From positions 1 to 62,495 of the forward strand of contig JBAYVF010000009.1 of the NCBI GenBank assembly GCA_041674705.1: DNA of 62,495 bases. Reading direction: 5' to 3'. Source of the DNA: Aquincolibacterium sp041674705. GTDB lineage: Bacteria > Omnitrophota > Omnitrophia > Omnitrophales > Aquincolibacteriaceae. Position 1 is the stretch's first letter, and each line of letters opens with the position of its first letter. This document shows, piece by piece, positions 1 through 12,786 of this stretch. The notes below the pieces were generated by a model. The model saw only the letters and a program-made list of their open reading frames with translations, did no database searches and was not told where the DNA came from. Made by a program: the position numbers and the translations under genes.

Positions 1-32
1 AAACAGGAAGAAGCCAGGGAGAAACTCAAAGT

Positions 33-36
<4 letters not shown>
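1..36 (+). CDS. rpoB: 3' end of probable rpoB (RNA polymerase beta subunit), partial
   Basis: Frame 1 is open from the window edge and ends in TGA at 34-36, giving a charged tail of eleven residues. The stop overlaps the rpoC start as ATGA, the usual sign of translational coupling. Identification as rpoB is inferred only from its position directly before rpoC; eleven residues cannot confirm it. Confidence 0.5.
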
Positions 37-4081
<4,045 letters not shown>

Positions 4082-4082
<1 letters not shown>

Positions 4083-4474
4083 TGGCGCCGACCATCAATC
4101 AATTGATCCGTTTTGGAAGAAACAAGTTTAAGGGAAAATCCAAGTCCCCGGCTTTGCAAAACTCACCGTTTCGCAAAGGCGTGTGCTTGATCGTCAGGAC
4201 CCAAACCCCCAAAAAACCGAACTCCGCTCTTCGTAAGATCGCTCGTGTGCGTCTGACGAATGGACAGGAAGTGACGGCTTATATTCCGGGCGTCGGGCAC
4301 AACCTGCAGGAGCATTCGATCGTGCTCGTGCGCGGCGGCCGCGTGAAGGACCTTCCCGGTGTTCGTTATCATATTGTTCGCGGAAAACTGGACGCTGCAG
4401 GCGTTGCAGACCGCACGAAATCGCGTTCGAAATATGGCGCAAAAACCCCGAAAAAGGATGCTAAGAAATCATGA
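4082..4474 (+). CDS. rpsL: 30S ribosomal protein S12
   Basis: S12 sits at the decoding centre of the small subunit. The 130-residue product has the invariant TPKKPNSALRK segment near residues 42-52 and the second decoding loop GGRVKDLPGVRYH. Both carry the lysines found in streptomycin-sensitive proteins. The ATG overlaps the rpoC stop by one base, and the gene ends in an ATGA overlap with rpsG. Placing rpoC directly before the str genes is common in bacteria and suggests one long transcript from rpoBC into ribosomal protein genes. Confidence 0.97.
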
Positions 4475-4938
4475 GAAGAAGACGCGCACCAAAACGCAAG
4501 ATCGATCCGGACCCGCGCTACGGGGATTTGTTGATCGCCAAGTTCATCAATATCGTGATGGAATGCGGCAAGAAGTCCACGGCCGAGAGAATCGTCTATG
4601 ATGCCTTGGATATTGTGAAGGAAAAAACATCAAAAGAACCTCTTGAAGTTTTCAGGGCGGCGTTAGATAATGTGCGCCCTCTCCTGGAGACAAAGTCCCG
4701 GCGCGTAGGCGGGGCGACGTATCAGGTGCCGGTCAGCGTTTCCGAAGATCGTGGTTACTCCCTAGCCCTTCGTTGGATCCGTAGCTATTCCCGTGATCGC
4801 AAGGGGAAGCCTATGCACGAAAAATTGGCGCAGGAGATCATCGACGGTTTCAACAAGACGGGCCCTTCTATTAAGAAGCGGGAAGACATGCATAAAATGG
4901 CCGAAGCGAACAGAGCTTTTGCCCATTATCGCTGGTAA
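4471..4938 (+). CDS. rpsG: 30S ribosomal protein S7
   Basis: S7 nucleates assembly of the 30S head and contacts the E-site tRNA. The 155 residues begin MRRRRAPKRKI and contain the typical KSRRVGGATYQVPVSV segment, which forms the beta-hairpin region that binds 16S rRNA. The length is normal. The start overlaps the rpsL stop (ATGA). It is followed by an 81-base gap holding an imperfect palindrome before fusA. Confidence 0.97.
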   Translation: MRRRRAPKRKIDPDPRYGDLLIAKFINIVMECGKKSTAERIVYDALDIVKEKTSKEPLEVFRAALDNVRPLLETKSRRVGGATYQVPVSVSEDRGYSLALRWIRSYSRDRKGKPMHEKLAQEIIDGFNKTGPSIKKREDMHKMAEANRAFAHYRW

Positions 4939-4950
4939 ACAAGCAGGATG

Positions 4951-5013
4951 GAGTCAGGAGTTTGGAGTTCGGAGTAAAACGAACTCATAGCTCCCAACTC
5001 AGGACTCAAAACT
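4951..5013. repeat. Imperfect palindrome between rpsG and fusA
   Basis: The left arm (GGAGTCAGGAGTTTGGAGTT...) and the right arm (...CTCCCAACTCAGGACTC) are imperfect reverse complements around a short centre near AAAACG. The sequence is built from GAGT/ACTC units and fills nearly the whole gap between rpsG and fusA. No clear Shine-Dalgarno sequence is left before the fusA ATG except AGGACT inside the right arm. It resembles other intergenic palindromes in this window in architecture but not in sequence. Confidence 0.7.
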
Positions 5014-5019
5014 AAAATT

Positions 5020-7101
5020 ATGGCAGACGACAAAAAAATTCATTTTCCGATAGACCGGATCCGCAATATAGGCATTGCAGCCCATATTGACGCGGGGAAG
5101 ACCACGACCTCCGAGCGTATCCTCTTCTATACAGGCCGTACCTATAAGATCGGGGAAGTGCACGAAGGAACGGCGGTGATGGATTGGATGGAGCAGGAAC
5201 AAGAGCGTGGGATCACGATCACTTCAGCGGCCACGACCTGCTTCTGGAAAGATTGCCGCATCAATCTGATCGATACCCCGGGACACGTGGATTTTACAAT
5301 CGAGGTCGAAAGATCGTTGCGAGTGCTGGACGGCTGCGTGGCGGTTTTCGGTGCTGTGGAAGGCGTGGAGCCTCAATCGGAGACCGTATGGCGTCAGGCG
5401 GACCGTTATCATGTGCCGCGCATTGCTTTCATCAATAAGATGGACCGTACGGGAGCTGCGTTTGAAACGAATGTTCAGCAGATGCGCGATCAGCTTGGCG
5501 CGAACGCGGTTCCGATTCAGATCCCGCTGGGTCTTGAGGAAAAGCATCGCGGCATCATCGATCTGGTCGAAATGAAAGCCTACGTTTTTAATGACGAAAG
5601 TCTTGGCGCGAAATTCGACATTCAGGAGATTCCGGCCGAGTATGCGGAGCAGGCTAAAAAGGCGCACGATTTCATGGTCGAAAAAATTTCTGAGTATGAT
5701 GACGCTTTGATGCACAAATTTATTGAAGGGCACAAGCCTACGATCGCTGAGATCAAGTCTGCGATCCGCAAGGGAACGATCAGCCTTAAGATGGCGCCGG
5801 TCATTGTGGGCTCTGCGCTCAAGAATAAGGGCGTGCAGCAGCTTTTGGACGCGGTGGTGGATTATTTGCCTTCGCCGCTCGATATTCCTCCAGTGAAGGG
5901 CACCGAGCCCGGGACGGAAAACGAGATTCATCGCATTGCGGACGATAAAGCCCCTTTGTCCTGCTACGCGTTCAAGATCGCGAGCGATAAATTCGTGGGG
6001 TCTTTAACTTTCATCCGTATTTATTCCGGGACCCTTTCTTCAAGCTCTTATATTTATAATGTGCGCACCGGAAAGACCGAGCGCATTGGCCGCCTGCTTC
6101 TTATGCATGCCAACAAGCGTGAAGAGATTGATGAGGCGGGTGCCGGCAATATCGTGGCGGCTGTGGGTCTTAAGGAAGTAAAAACGGGCGATTCTCTTTG
6201 CGTTGAAAATGATCCGATCCTTCTCGAGACGATGTTTGTTCCGGAACCCGTGATCTGGATGGCCATCGAGCCGAAGACCAAGGCGGATCGCGACAAAATG
6301 TCGGATGCGCTCGGTAAGCTTGTGAACGAAGATCCGACCTTTCGCGTGAAAACGGACCAGGAGACGGTTCAGACCCTGATTGGTGGCATGGGGGAGCTTC
6401 ACCTGGATATCAAAGTCGATATCATGAAACGGGAATATGCCGTTCAGGTCAATGTTGGGAAACCTCAGGTGGCCTACAAGGAAACGATCCAGGCGCCAGC
6501 GGAAGCCGAAGGAAAATTCATCAAGCAAACCGGCGGTCGCGGACAGTATGGACATTGCTATATTAAAATCGAACCTCTTGCGCGCGGCACCGGCAACGAA
6601 TTTGTGGACGAAGTAAAGGGCGGCTCCATTCCCCGTGAATACATTCCCGCCGTTGAAGCTGGAGTGGAAGACGCTTGTGACAACGGCGTTTTGGCCGGTT
6701 ATCCTGTCACCGACGTCCGGGCCATCGTTTATGACGGTAGTTATCATGATGTTGACTCTTCGGAAATTGCGTTTAAAATGGCCGGCATTTTCGCCTTTAA
6801 GGAAGCTTTCAAAAGAGCGAAACCGGTTCTTTTGGAACCCATTATGTTTGTCGAGGTATTGGTCCCCGAGGAGTACATGGGAGATGTGATCGGCGATTTG
6901 AACTCCCGCCGCTGCGTCATCCAGGAGCTTACAAATCGCGGCCATCTTAAGATTATTCAAGGGCATGTTCCCTTGTCCGAGATGTTCGGTTATGCGACTT
7001 CGGTCCGTTCCTTGTCGCAGGGACGAGCGACTTACACCATGGAGCCGCATACTTATCAAGAAGTTCCAAAAATGGTCGCAGAAAAGATCATCGCAGGATA
7101 A
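5020..7101 (+). CDS. fusA: Translation elongation factor G
   Basis: EF-G is the GTPase that drives ribosome translocation and, with RRF, ribosome recycling. The 693 residues are full length. The G domain shows AHIDAGKTTT (G1), the switch segment ERGITITSAATT, DTPGHVDFT (G3) and NKMDR (G4) in order. Domain IV carries the conserved GGRGQYGHCYIKIEP segment, and the C-terminus has the domain V sequence. It is followed three bases later by rpsJ. In many genomes tuf lies between fusA and rpsJ; here there is none, so EF-Tu must be encoded elsewhere. Confidence 0.98.
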   Translation: MADDKKIHFPIDRIRNIGIAAHIDAGKTTTSERILFYTGRTYKIGEVHEGTAVMDWMEQEQERGITITSAATTCFWKDCRINLIDTPGHVDFTIEVERSLRVLDGCVAVFGAVEGVEPQSETVWRQADRYHVPRIAFINKMDRTGAAFETNVQQMRDQLGANAVPIQIPLGLEEKHRGIIDLVEMKAYVFNDESLGAKFDIQEIPAEYAEQAKKAHDFMVEKISEYDDALMHKFIEGHKPTIAEIKSAIRKGTISLKMAPVIVGSALKNKGVQQLLDAVVDYLPSPLDIPPVKGTEPGTENEIHRIADDKAPLSCYAFKIASDKFVGSLTFIRIYSGTLSSSSYIYNVRTGKTERIGRLLLMHANKREEIDEAGAGNIVAAVGLKEVKTGDSLCVENDPILLETMFVPEPVIWMAIEPKTKADRDKMSDALGKLVNEDPTFRVKTDQETVQTLIGGMGELHLDIKVDIMKREYAVQVNVGKPQVAYKETIQAPAEAEGKFIKQTGGRGQYGHCYIKIEPLARGTGNEFVDEVKGGSIPREYIPAVEAGVEDACDNGVLAGYPVTDVRAIVYDGSYHDVDSSEIAFKMAGIFAFKEAFKRAKPVLLEPIMFVEVLVPEEYMGDVIGDLNSRRCVIQELTNRGHLKIIQGHVPLSEMFGYATSVRSLSQGRATYTMEPHTYQEVPKMVAEKIIAG

Positions 7102-7104
7102 AAA

Positions 7105-7419
7105 ATGGCCCAAATAAAAGAAAAGATCCGTATCAAGTTGAAAGCGTATGACCACCGTGTGCTGGACCAGTCGGTTCAGGAGATCGTGGGGACTGCGAAA
7201 AAGACCGGCGCCAAAGTGATCGGTCCGATCCCGCTTCCGACGCATATCTGGAAAACGACCGTGCTTCGCGGACCGCACATTGATAAAAAAGCGCGTGATC
7301 AATTCGAGATCCGCACTCATAAACGGCTTATTGAACTGGAAGATCCCACTTCCCGCACCGTGGACGCGTTGATGAAACTCGACCTCCCGGCTGGCGTGGA
7401 TGTGGAGATTAAACTTTAA
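7105..7419 (+). CDS. rpsJ: 30S ribosomal protein S10
   Basis: S10 is the first gene of the S10 operon and also the NusE partner of NusB in antitermination. The 104-residue product begins MAQIKEKIRIKLKAYDHRVLD and contains the GPIPLPT and RTHKRLIEL segments typical of the family. The length is normal. The gap after fusA is only three bases, so str and S10 genes look like one transcription unit. Confidence 0.97.
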   Translation: MAQIKEKIRIKLKAYDHRVLDQSVQEIVGTAKKTGAKVIGPIPLPTHIWKTTVLRGPHIDKKARDQFEIRTHKRLIELEDPTSRTVDALMKLDLPAGVDVEIKL

Positions 7420-7430
7420 AAGAGAATCTT

Positions 7431-8171
7431 ATGATCGGTCTTTTAGGAAAAAAAATCGGAATGTCCCAGATCTTCGACGGGGAAGGGCAGCAGATCCCCG
7501 TGACGGTGCTTGAAGTGGGGCCGTGTTTTGTGACGGCGCTTCGCACCAAAGAGAAGAACGGATACCTGGGCGTCCAGCTTGGATTCGATGCGATGAGCAC
7601 GAAGCGTCTGAATAAAGCGAAGGCGGGCATGCTTCGCAAGGCGAATGTTCCTCCGGTGAGATTTATTCGTGAGATCCGCACCGAAGACATCGCTAATTTA
7701 ACTGTGGGCAGCGAGCTTCACGCAGAGAATTTTGAAGTGGGGGAGTATGTGGATATCGAAGGCGTCTCGATCGGAAAAGGTTTCCAGGGCGTCGTAAAAA
7801 AACTTAATTATAAGGGTGGCGCGAGCTCAAGCCACGGTTCCATGTTCGGTCGTGTGCCGGGTTCCATTGGTTCCCAGGCCGGAGGCGTGGGCTGCCGCAA
7901 AAAGGTTCGTAAGGGCAAAGGGCTTCCCGGCCATATGGGCGATGAGCAGATCTGTATTCATAATCTTAAGGTCATGAAAGTGGATGCCGAGAACAATCTT
8001 CTTGCTCTGAACGGCAGCGTGCCGGGGGCGGAAGGCGGTTATTTGATCATTCGTAGCGCGCTAAAGCGCGGCAGGAAAGGTACTTGGAAAGTGAGAAGTA
8101 GTAAGCAGGAGTCCCCGAAGGAAACTTCCTCGGAAACTTCCAAAGCTGAAAATCCTCAGGTAGTTCCTTAA
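7431..8171 (+). CDS. rplC: 50S ribosomal protein L3
   Basis: L3 is an early assembly protein near the peptidyl-transferase centre. The product begins MIGLLGKKIGMSQIF and has the central loop with SSSHGSMF and the GKGLPGHMG motif. At 246 residues it is roughly 30-40 residues longer than usual. The extra part is a C-terminal tail rich in Ser, Lys, Glu and Pro that looks disordered. Similar tails occur on L22, S3 and L17 in this cluster. Confidence 0.97.
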   Translation: MIGLLGKKIGMSQIFDGEGQQIPVTVLEVGPCFVTALRTKEKNGYLGVQLGFDAMSTKRLNKAKAGMLRKANVPPVRFIREIRTEDIANLTVGSELHAENFEVGEYVDIEGVSIGKGFQGVVKKLNYKGGASSSHGSMFGRVPGSIGSQAGGVGCRKKVRKGKGLPGHMGDEQICIHNLKVMKVDAENNLLALNGSVPGAEGGYLIIRSALKRGRKGTWKVRSSKQESPKETSSETSKAENPQVVP

Positions 8172-8200
8172 GTCATGCATTCATTAGAAAGGTGTGAAAG

Positions 8201-8857
8201 ATGAAGGTGCTTCTTTACTCAAAAGAGGGAAAGAAGAAACAAGAGGTGGTGCTGAATCCCGAGATCTATGCGGTCCGGGCGAATGACCGTCTTTTGGAGC
8301 TCGTGCGGAATGCCTATTCCGGCAATCTTCGCAAAGGGACCGTCGATACCAAGACGCGCGGCGAAGTGCGCGGCGGTGGTAAAAAGCCCTGGAAGCAAAA
8401 AGGGACCGGAAGAGCGCGCGCAGGTTCGAGCCGTTCCCCGATCTGGGTCGGCGGCGGTACGGTGTTTGGCCCGCATCAGAGGGATTATACGGTCAATTTG
8501 TCCAAGGCGATCCGCAATCTGGCCTTGAGGGTTATGCTGAGCAAGCGCGCGGGGGAGAAGAGCTTGATACTTCTTGAGGCGCTTAAACTCGAAACGCCGA
8601 AGACCAAGGAATTCGCAGCGATCGCAAAAGCATTGCCGGTCCTGAATAAACGCACGCTCTATGTGGTGAAGGAAGCGACACCGAATCTCAAACGCGCGAG
8701 CCGCAATATGCGCGAGAGGATCGAGATCAAAACAGCGGCGGAATTCACGGCTTTTGATGTCATGCAGCGTCCCAGGATTGTCATTGATGAGGCCGCAATC
8801 GAGCTGATCGAAACGCGTTTAGCCGTCACCGCGAAGGAGAAGTCCAGTGAAGCTTAA
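8201..8857 (+). CDS. rplD: 50S ribosomal protein L4
   Basis: L4 binds 23S rRNA and lines the exit tunnel; in some bacteria it also represses its own operon. The 218 residues contain the tunnel-loop sequence RGGGKKPWKQKGTGRARAG, which is diagnostic. The start ATG is preceded by GAAAGGTG. The C-terminus overlaps the GTG start of rplW by eleven bases in another frame. Confidence 0.97.
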   Translation: MKVLLYSKEGKKKQEVVLNPEIYAVRANDRLLELVRNAYSGNLRKGTVDTKTRGEVRGGGKKPWKQKGTGRARAGSSRSPIWVGGGTVFGPHQRDYTVNLSKAIRNLALRVMLSKRAGEKSLILLEALKLETPKTKEFAAIAKALPVLNKRTLYVVKEATPNLKRASRNMRERIEIKTAAEFTAFDVMQRPRIVIDEAAIELIETRLAVTAKEKSSEA

Positions 8858-9134
8858 TCTTTATGACATCGTGATCGAGCCGCTCATCACCGAGAAGCTC
8901 TCCGCGGCGGCTGAAGCTGCGAGTCAGTACGGTTTTCGCGTGCACCCGCAAGCGAACAAAAAAGAAGTGAAAGCGGCCGTCGAAAAGATCTTTGACGTGC
9001 ATGTGGAAAGCGTGAATACGATGAATGTCTCCGGGAAATGGCGTCGTGTGCGTCACGTTCCGGGGCAAACGGCGGCTTGGAAGAAAGCCATCGTGACCCT
9101 GAAAAAGGGCGAAAAGATCGACCTGACGAAGTAA
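8847..9134 (+). CDS. rplW: 50S ribosomal protein L23
   Basis: L23 sits at the tunnel exit and docks the signal recognition particle and trigger factor. The 95-residue product has the family opening YDIVIEPLITEKLS and the FRVHPQANKKEVKAAVEKIF segment. The start is GTG inside the end of rplD, with GGAG about eight bases upstream. This start gives the normal family N-terminus. Confidence 0.95.
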   Translation: MKLNLYDIVIEPLITEKLSAAAEAASQYGFRVHPQANKKEVKAAVEKIFDVHVESVNTMNVSGKWRRVRHVPGQTAAWKKAIVTLKKGEKIDLTK

Positions 9135-9147
9135 AAGAAAAGGATCT

Positions 9148-9975
9148 ATGGGACTCATTAAATTCAAACCAACAACACCGACGCGGCGATACGGGAACGT
9201 TTCCGACTTTGTCGAGATCACTACGGATCATCCCTATAAGCCTTTGACCTATATCAAAAAAGGCTCGGGCGGCCGGAACAACCATGGCCACATCACTTCG
9301 CGCCGTATCGGGGGCGGTCATAAGCGCCGCATCCGTTTGATCGATTTCCGACGGAACCGCATCGGGATTGAAGCGACGGTCTTGACTGTAGAATATGATC
9401 CGAACCGTAGCGCTCGTATCGCGCTTGTGCAATACACAGATGGGCTCAAGAGTTACATTCTTTGTCCCGACGGTTTGAAGGTCGGCGAAAAAGTGGTGAG
9501 CGGTCCGGATGTGGAAGTCCGGGTGGGGAATCATTTGCCGCTTGAAAAGATTCCGGAAGGTTCGATGATCCACAACATTGAATTACGTCCCGGGCTAGGT
9601 GGCAAACTCGCGCGCGCCGGCGGTGTGGTGGCGCAGATCCTTGCCAAAGAAAATGATATGGCACATATTAAACTTCCTTCCGGGGAAGTAAGGCTTGTTC
9701 CGGCAAAGTCGTACGCGACGATCGGGCAATGCTCCAATATCGATCATGAGAATATTGTTCTCGGGAAAGCCGGTCGCGCCCGTTGGCTCGGAAGGCGTCC
9801 TGTTTCGCGCGGTGTGGCGCGTAACCCTGTCGACCATCCGCTCGGCGGCGGTGAAGGTAAGTCGAAGGGCGGCAACCATCCGCAAAGTCCGACTGGAGTC
9901 AAATCCAAGGGCTATAAGACGCGTAAGAGGTATAAAGCATCGAACAAGTACATTGTGAAGGATCGTAGAAAATGA
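9148..9975 (+). CDS. rplB: 50S ribosomal protein L2
   Basis: L2 is needed for subunit association and peptidyl-transferase activity. The 275 residues carry the conserved GRNNHGHITSRRIGGGHKR segment near the N-terminus and the C-terminal NPVDHPLGGGEGKSKGG motif with the histidine implicated in catalysis. The length is normal. The stop overlaps the rpsS start. Confidence 0.98.
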   Translation: MGLIKFKPTTPTRRYGNVSDFVEITTDHPYKPLTYIKKGSGGRNNHGHITSRRIGGGHKRRIRLIDFRRNRIGIEATVLTVEYDPNRSARIALVQYTDGLKSYILCPDGLKVGEKVVSGPDVEVRVGNHLPLEKIPEGSMIHNIELRPGLGGKLARAGGVVAQILAKENDMAHIKLPSGEVRLVPAKSYATIGQCSNIDHENIVLGKAGRARWLGRRPVSRGVARNPVDHPLGGGEGKSKGGNHPQSPTGVKSKGYKTRKRYKASNKYIVKDRRK

Positions 9976-10271
9976 GCCGTTCCGCAAAAAAAGGCGTCTA
10001 TGTTGACGACAGGCTTTTAGGCAAGGTCCAGGTCGCGAATCAAAAAAAAGATCGCCGTCCCATCAAAACCTGGTCGCGGCGTTCGACCATCACGCCGGAG
10101 TTTATCGGGGTGACGCTTTCGGTCCATAACGGCAAGACATTCATCAATGTGTTCGTGACCGAAAATATGGTCGGACACAAGGTCGGGGAATTTTCTCCGA
10201 CACGAACATTCAGAAAACACAGCGCTTCAGGCGATAAGGCGAAAGCCCTTGCCGCAGGCTCAACGACCTGA
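9972..10271 (+). CDS. rpsS: 30S ribosomal protein S19
   Basis: S19 binds the 30S head with S13. The 99-residue product begins MSRSAKKGVYVDDRL and has the typical KTWSRRSTITPEFIG and HNGKTF segments followed by VGHKVGEFSPTRTFR. Start and stop fit a compact S10 operon: a four-base overlap with rplB and a 14-base gap to rplV. Confidence 0.97.
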   Translation: MSRSAKKGVYVDDRLLGKVQVANQKKDRRPIKTWSRRSTITPEFIGVTLSVHNGKTFINVFVTENMVGHKVGEFSPTRTFRKHSASGDKAKALAAGSTT

Positions 10272-10285
10272 TCTGAAAGAACAAC

Positions 10286-10735
10286 ATGGCTAAAGAAGAA
10301 AAAAAATCAAAAGTAGAAGCGGCGCCGTCCCCGCGCGTGGTGAGAGCGCTCACGAAACATTTAAGGATCGCCCCGCGAAAGATGCGTCTTGTGATCGATA
10401 CGATCCGCAGGCAACCGGTTCAGGAAGCGGTCGGGATTCTGATGCTTCTCAAAAAGAAGGGCGCGAAACTGGCGGTCAAGACCTTGAAGAGCGCGATCGC
10501 GAATGCCAAGAATCTTGGACTGGATGAAAATCGTCTTTATGTTTCTGATGTGCGCGCCGATGGCGGGCCGGTGTTCAAGCGCTTTTTGACCCGTTCCATG
10601 GGCCGCGCGGATAAAATTTTAAAACGGACCACCCACTTGACGGTGGAAGTTCGCGAAGGGTTCAAGATTTGGGGCGGAAGAGCGCCGGAAGACGCAAAAG
10701 CGAAGAATAAGAAAAAGACCGCTGCGGCGGCCTGA
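10286..10735 (+). CDS. rplV: 50S ribosomal protein L22
   Basis: L22 contacts all 23S rRNA domains and its beta-hairpin lines the exit tunnel. The product has LRIAPRKMRLVIDTIR near the N-terminus and the hairpin DVRADGGPVFKRFLTRSMGRADKI. At 149 residues it is longer than the usual 110-120. The extra residues are a charged N-terminal leader of about 20 residues and an Ala/Lys-rich C-terminal tail. Confidence 0.96.
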   Translation: MAKEEKKSKVEAAPSPRVVRALTKHLRIAPRKMRLVIDTIRRQPVQEAVGILMLLKKKGAKLAVKTLKSAIANAKNLGLDENRLYVSDVRADGGPVFKRFLTRSMGRADKILKRTTHLTVEVREGFKIWGGRAPEDAKAKNKKKTAAAA

Positions 10736-10761
10736 TAAAGCGAAGGTATAAGGGGGTTATT

Positions 10762-11547
10762 TTGGGTCAGAAAGTTCATCCTTACGGTTTAAGACTCGGG
10801 TACATCAAGACCTGGAAAGCGCGTTGGTTCGCCAAGCGCGATGCCGGGACTATTCTCATGGAAGATCTCAAGATCCGTGCGTATCTGAAGAAAAAACTGG
10901 CGATCGCCGGTATTTCTTCGATCGAGATCGACCGTGCGTCGAACCGGGTCCGCATCCGTATTTTCGCAGCCAAGCCGGGCGTGATCATCGGACGGCGCGG
11001 TCAAGAGATCGATAAGATCAAGGAAGATCTTGCGGCCTTGACGAAAAACGAAGTGTTTCTGGACATCAAGGAAGTAAAGATGCCTCAGATCGATGCGCAG
11101 CTTGTGGCCGAGAATATTGTGTTGCAGCTTGAAAAGCGCATCGGGTTCCGTCGCGCGATGAAGAAATCGATCCAGCTTGCGATGCAAAAAGGCGCGCTGG
11201 GGATCAAAGTGCAGTGCAAGGGCCGTCTCGGCGGCGCGGAGATCGCTCGCGAAGAAAAATATCATGAGGGGAAAGTTCCGCTCAGCACGTTCCGCGCAGA
11301 CATCGATTACGGTTTTGCAGAGGCCTTCACCACCTATGGGACCATCGGTTGCAAGACGTGGATCTACAAGGGGGATGTCCTTGTGAAAAAAGAGCAAGAA
11401 GCCCAGAAGCTCGAGCTCGAGAAAAAATTTAAGGTCGCGGAAGAAGAGATCTCAAAAACAGAAGTTGCAGAAACGGCTCAACCTGTTTCGGAAACGCCCC
11501 AGAACAGCGGGACCCAGGAGAATAAGAACGATGCCCCTTCAGCCTAG
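10762..11547 (+). CDS. rpsC: 30S ribosomal protein S3
   Basis: S3 forms part of the mRNA entry channel. The N-terminal KH domain has KPGVIIGRRGQEIDKIK, and the C-terminal domain has KGRLGGAEIAR. The start is an unusual TTG, chosen because it gives the family opening MGQKVHPYGLRLGYIKTW and is preceded by AAGGGGG at good spacing. The product is 261 residues with an acidic tail of about 50 residues beyond the core. The last 17 bases overlap rplP in another frame. Confidence 0.96.
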   Translation: MGQKVHPYGLRLGYIKTWKARWFAKRDAGTILMEDLKIRAYLKKKLAIAGISSIEIDRASNRVRIRIFAAKPGVIIGRRGQEIDKIKEDLAALTKNEVFLDIKEVKMPQIDAQLVAENIVLQLEKRIGFRRAMKKSIQLAMQKGALGIKVQCKGRLGGAEIAREEKYHEGKVPLSTFRADIDYGFAEAFTTYGTIGCKTWIYKGDVLVKKEQEAQKLELEKKFKVAEEEISKTEVAETAQPVSETPQNSGTQENKNDAPSA

Positions 11548-11950
11548 CAGGGTTAAATTTCGCAAGCAGCAGCGCGGTTGGATGCGGGGTGTTTCGACTC
11601 GCGGCAGCAGCTTGGCGTTCGGGGAATACGGTCTCAAGGCTCTTGATTGTCATTGGCTGACCGGCGTTCAGATCGAAGCGGCCCGCGTGGCGCTGACGCG
11701 TCACGTCAAACGCGGCGGCAAGATCTGGTTGCGTGTTTTCCCGGACAAATCCGTTTCCAAGAAGCCGGCCGAAACCCGCATGGGAAAGGGGAAGGCGGCT
11801 CCGTCTCATTATGTTGCGGTCATCAAGCCCGGCAGGATCCTTTTTGAAATGGGCGGGGTGCCGGAAGAAATGGCCAAGTCGGCCATGAGACTTTGCGCTT
11901 TTAAGATCCCGTTCCGTACCAAATTCGTGAAACGCGAGGTTGCGGTTTAA
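11531..11950 (+). CDS. rplP: 50S ribosomal protein L16
   Basis: L16 binds near the A-site tRNA elbow. I place the start at the ATG at 11531 inside the end of rpsC. This gives 139 residues opening MPLQPSRVKFRKQQRG, matching the family. The frame is open further upstream to 11465, but those residues have no L16 character. GKGKAAPSHYVAVIKPGRILFE is recognisable in the middle. The preceding bases include AGGAG at 11517-11521. Confidence 0.95.
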   Translation: MPLQPSRVKFRKQQRGWMRGVSTRGSSLAFGEYGLKALDCHWLTGVQIEAARVALTRHVKRGGKIWLRVFPDKSVSKKPAETRMGKGKAAPSHYVAVIKPGRILFEMGGVPEEMAKSAMRLCAFKIPFRTKFVKREVAV

Positions 11951-11951
11951 T

Positions 11952-12158
11952 ATGTTAAAAGTTGCAGAATTAAAAGAGCTCAGCGTCGAGGAACTCAACG
12001 AGAAGATCAACGTTCTGAAGAAAGGCTTGATGCAGCTCCGGTTCCAGCACAAGACCGGAAAGCTCGAGCGCCACTCCGCGTTGAAGGAAGCTAAGCGGGA
12101 CATCGCGCGCGTCAAGACCGTGATCACCGAAAAGAAGAAAGGCGAGAAAAAGTCATGA
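11952..12158 (+). CDS. rpmC: 50S ribosomal protein L29
   Basis: L29 is a small helical hairpin at the tunnel exit. From the ATG at 11952 the product is 68 residues. It has the KELSVEELNEKINVLKKGLM helix and the LRFQHKTGKLE turn typical of the family. The ATG follows the rplP stop by one base. The gene ends in a four-base overlap with rpsQ. Confidence 0.93.
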   Translation: MLKVAELKELSVEELNEKINVLKKGLMQLRFQHKTGKLERHSALKEAKRDIARVKTVITEKKKGEKKS

Positions 12159-12418
12159 CCGAGAACGGACCTGAAACTCAAAATAAGCGAGTGCGTGAGG
12201 GTGTGGTCGTCAGTTCGAAAATGAACAAGACCATCACCGTGCTCGTGACCCGCCTGTTGAAGCATTCCAAGTTTAAAAAGATCATCAAACGGCATGTTAA
12301 ATATTTCGCACATGATGAAAAAAATGAAGCGAAGGAAGGCAATCACGTCCAGATCGTCGAGACGCGGCCGCTTTCCAAAACCAAACGCTGGCGTCTTGTG
12401 AAGGTGTTACCGTCATGA
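12155..12418 (+). CDS. rpsQ: 30S ribosomal protein S17
   Basis: S17 is a primary 16S rRNA-binding OB-fold protein. The 87-residue product contains REGVVVSSKMNKTITVLV and the C-terminal ETRPLSKTKRWRLVKVL segment, both diagnostic. The start overlaps the rpmC stop and the stop overlaps the rplN start, each by four bases, showing tight translational coupling. Confidence 0.96.
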   Translation: MTENGPETQNKRVREGVVVSSKMNKTITVLVTRLLKHSKFKKIIKRHVKYFAHDEKNEAKEGNHVQIVETRPLSKTKRWRLVKVLPS

Positions 12419-12783
12419 TCCAAATGCGAAGCGTTCTCGAGATCGCCGATAACAGCGGCGCCAAAAAAGCAGCCATGATCGGCGTGATCGGCCGTCATAG
12501 CAAGCGTTCTGCCGAAGTGGGCGATATCATCACGGCGTCCGTGAAGGAAGCTCTTCCGGCCGGAGCGGTCAAAAAAGGAGAGGTCGTGCGGGCGGTGGTC
12601 GTGAGGACAAAATCTCCGATCCGTCGCAAGGATGGCTCTTCTGTAAAATTTTCATCGAATGCCATTGTCCTGATCGATAACCAGAAGAACCCGCGCGGGA
12701 CCCGCATTTTTGGCCCCGTAGCCCGTGAGCTCCGTGATTGTGATTTTTCCAAGATCATTTCGCTCGCGCCGGAGGTCGTTTAA
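12415..12783 (+). CDS. rplN: 50S ribosomal protein L14
   Basis: L14 lies at the subunit interface and forms bridge B8. The 122-residue product begins MIQMRSVLEIADNSGAKKA and ends with the GPVARELRDCDFSKIISLAPEVV segment, typical of full-length L14. It is followed three bases later by rplX. Confidence 0.97.
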   Translation: MIQMRSVLEIADNSGAKKAAMIGVIGRHSKRSAEVGDIITASVKEALPAGAVKKGEVVRAVVVRTKSPIRRKDGSSVKFSSNAIVLIDNQKNPRGTRIFGPVARELRDCDFSKIISLAPEVV

Positions 12784-12786
12784 GTT

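Noticed and set aside
6040..7320. Minus-strand frame of 426 codons opposite fusA
   Set aside because: Antisense shadow of fusA and rpsJ; no recognisable motif and no ribosome-binding site.
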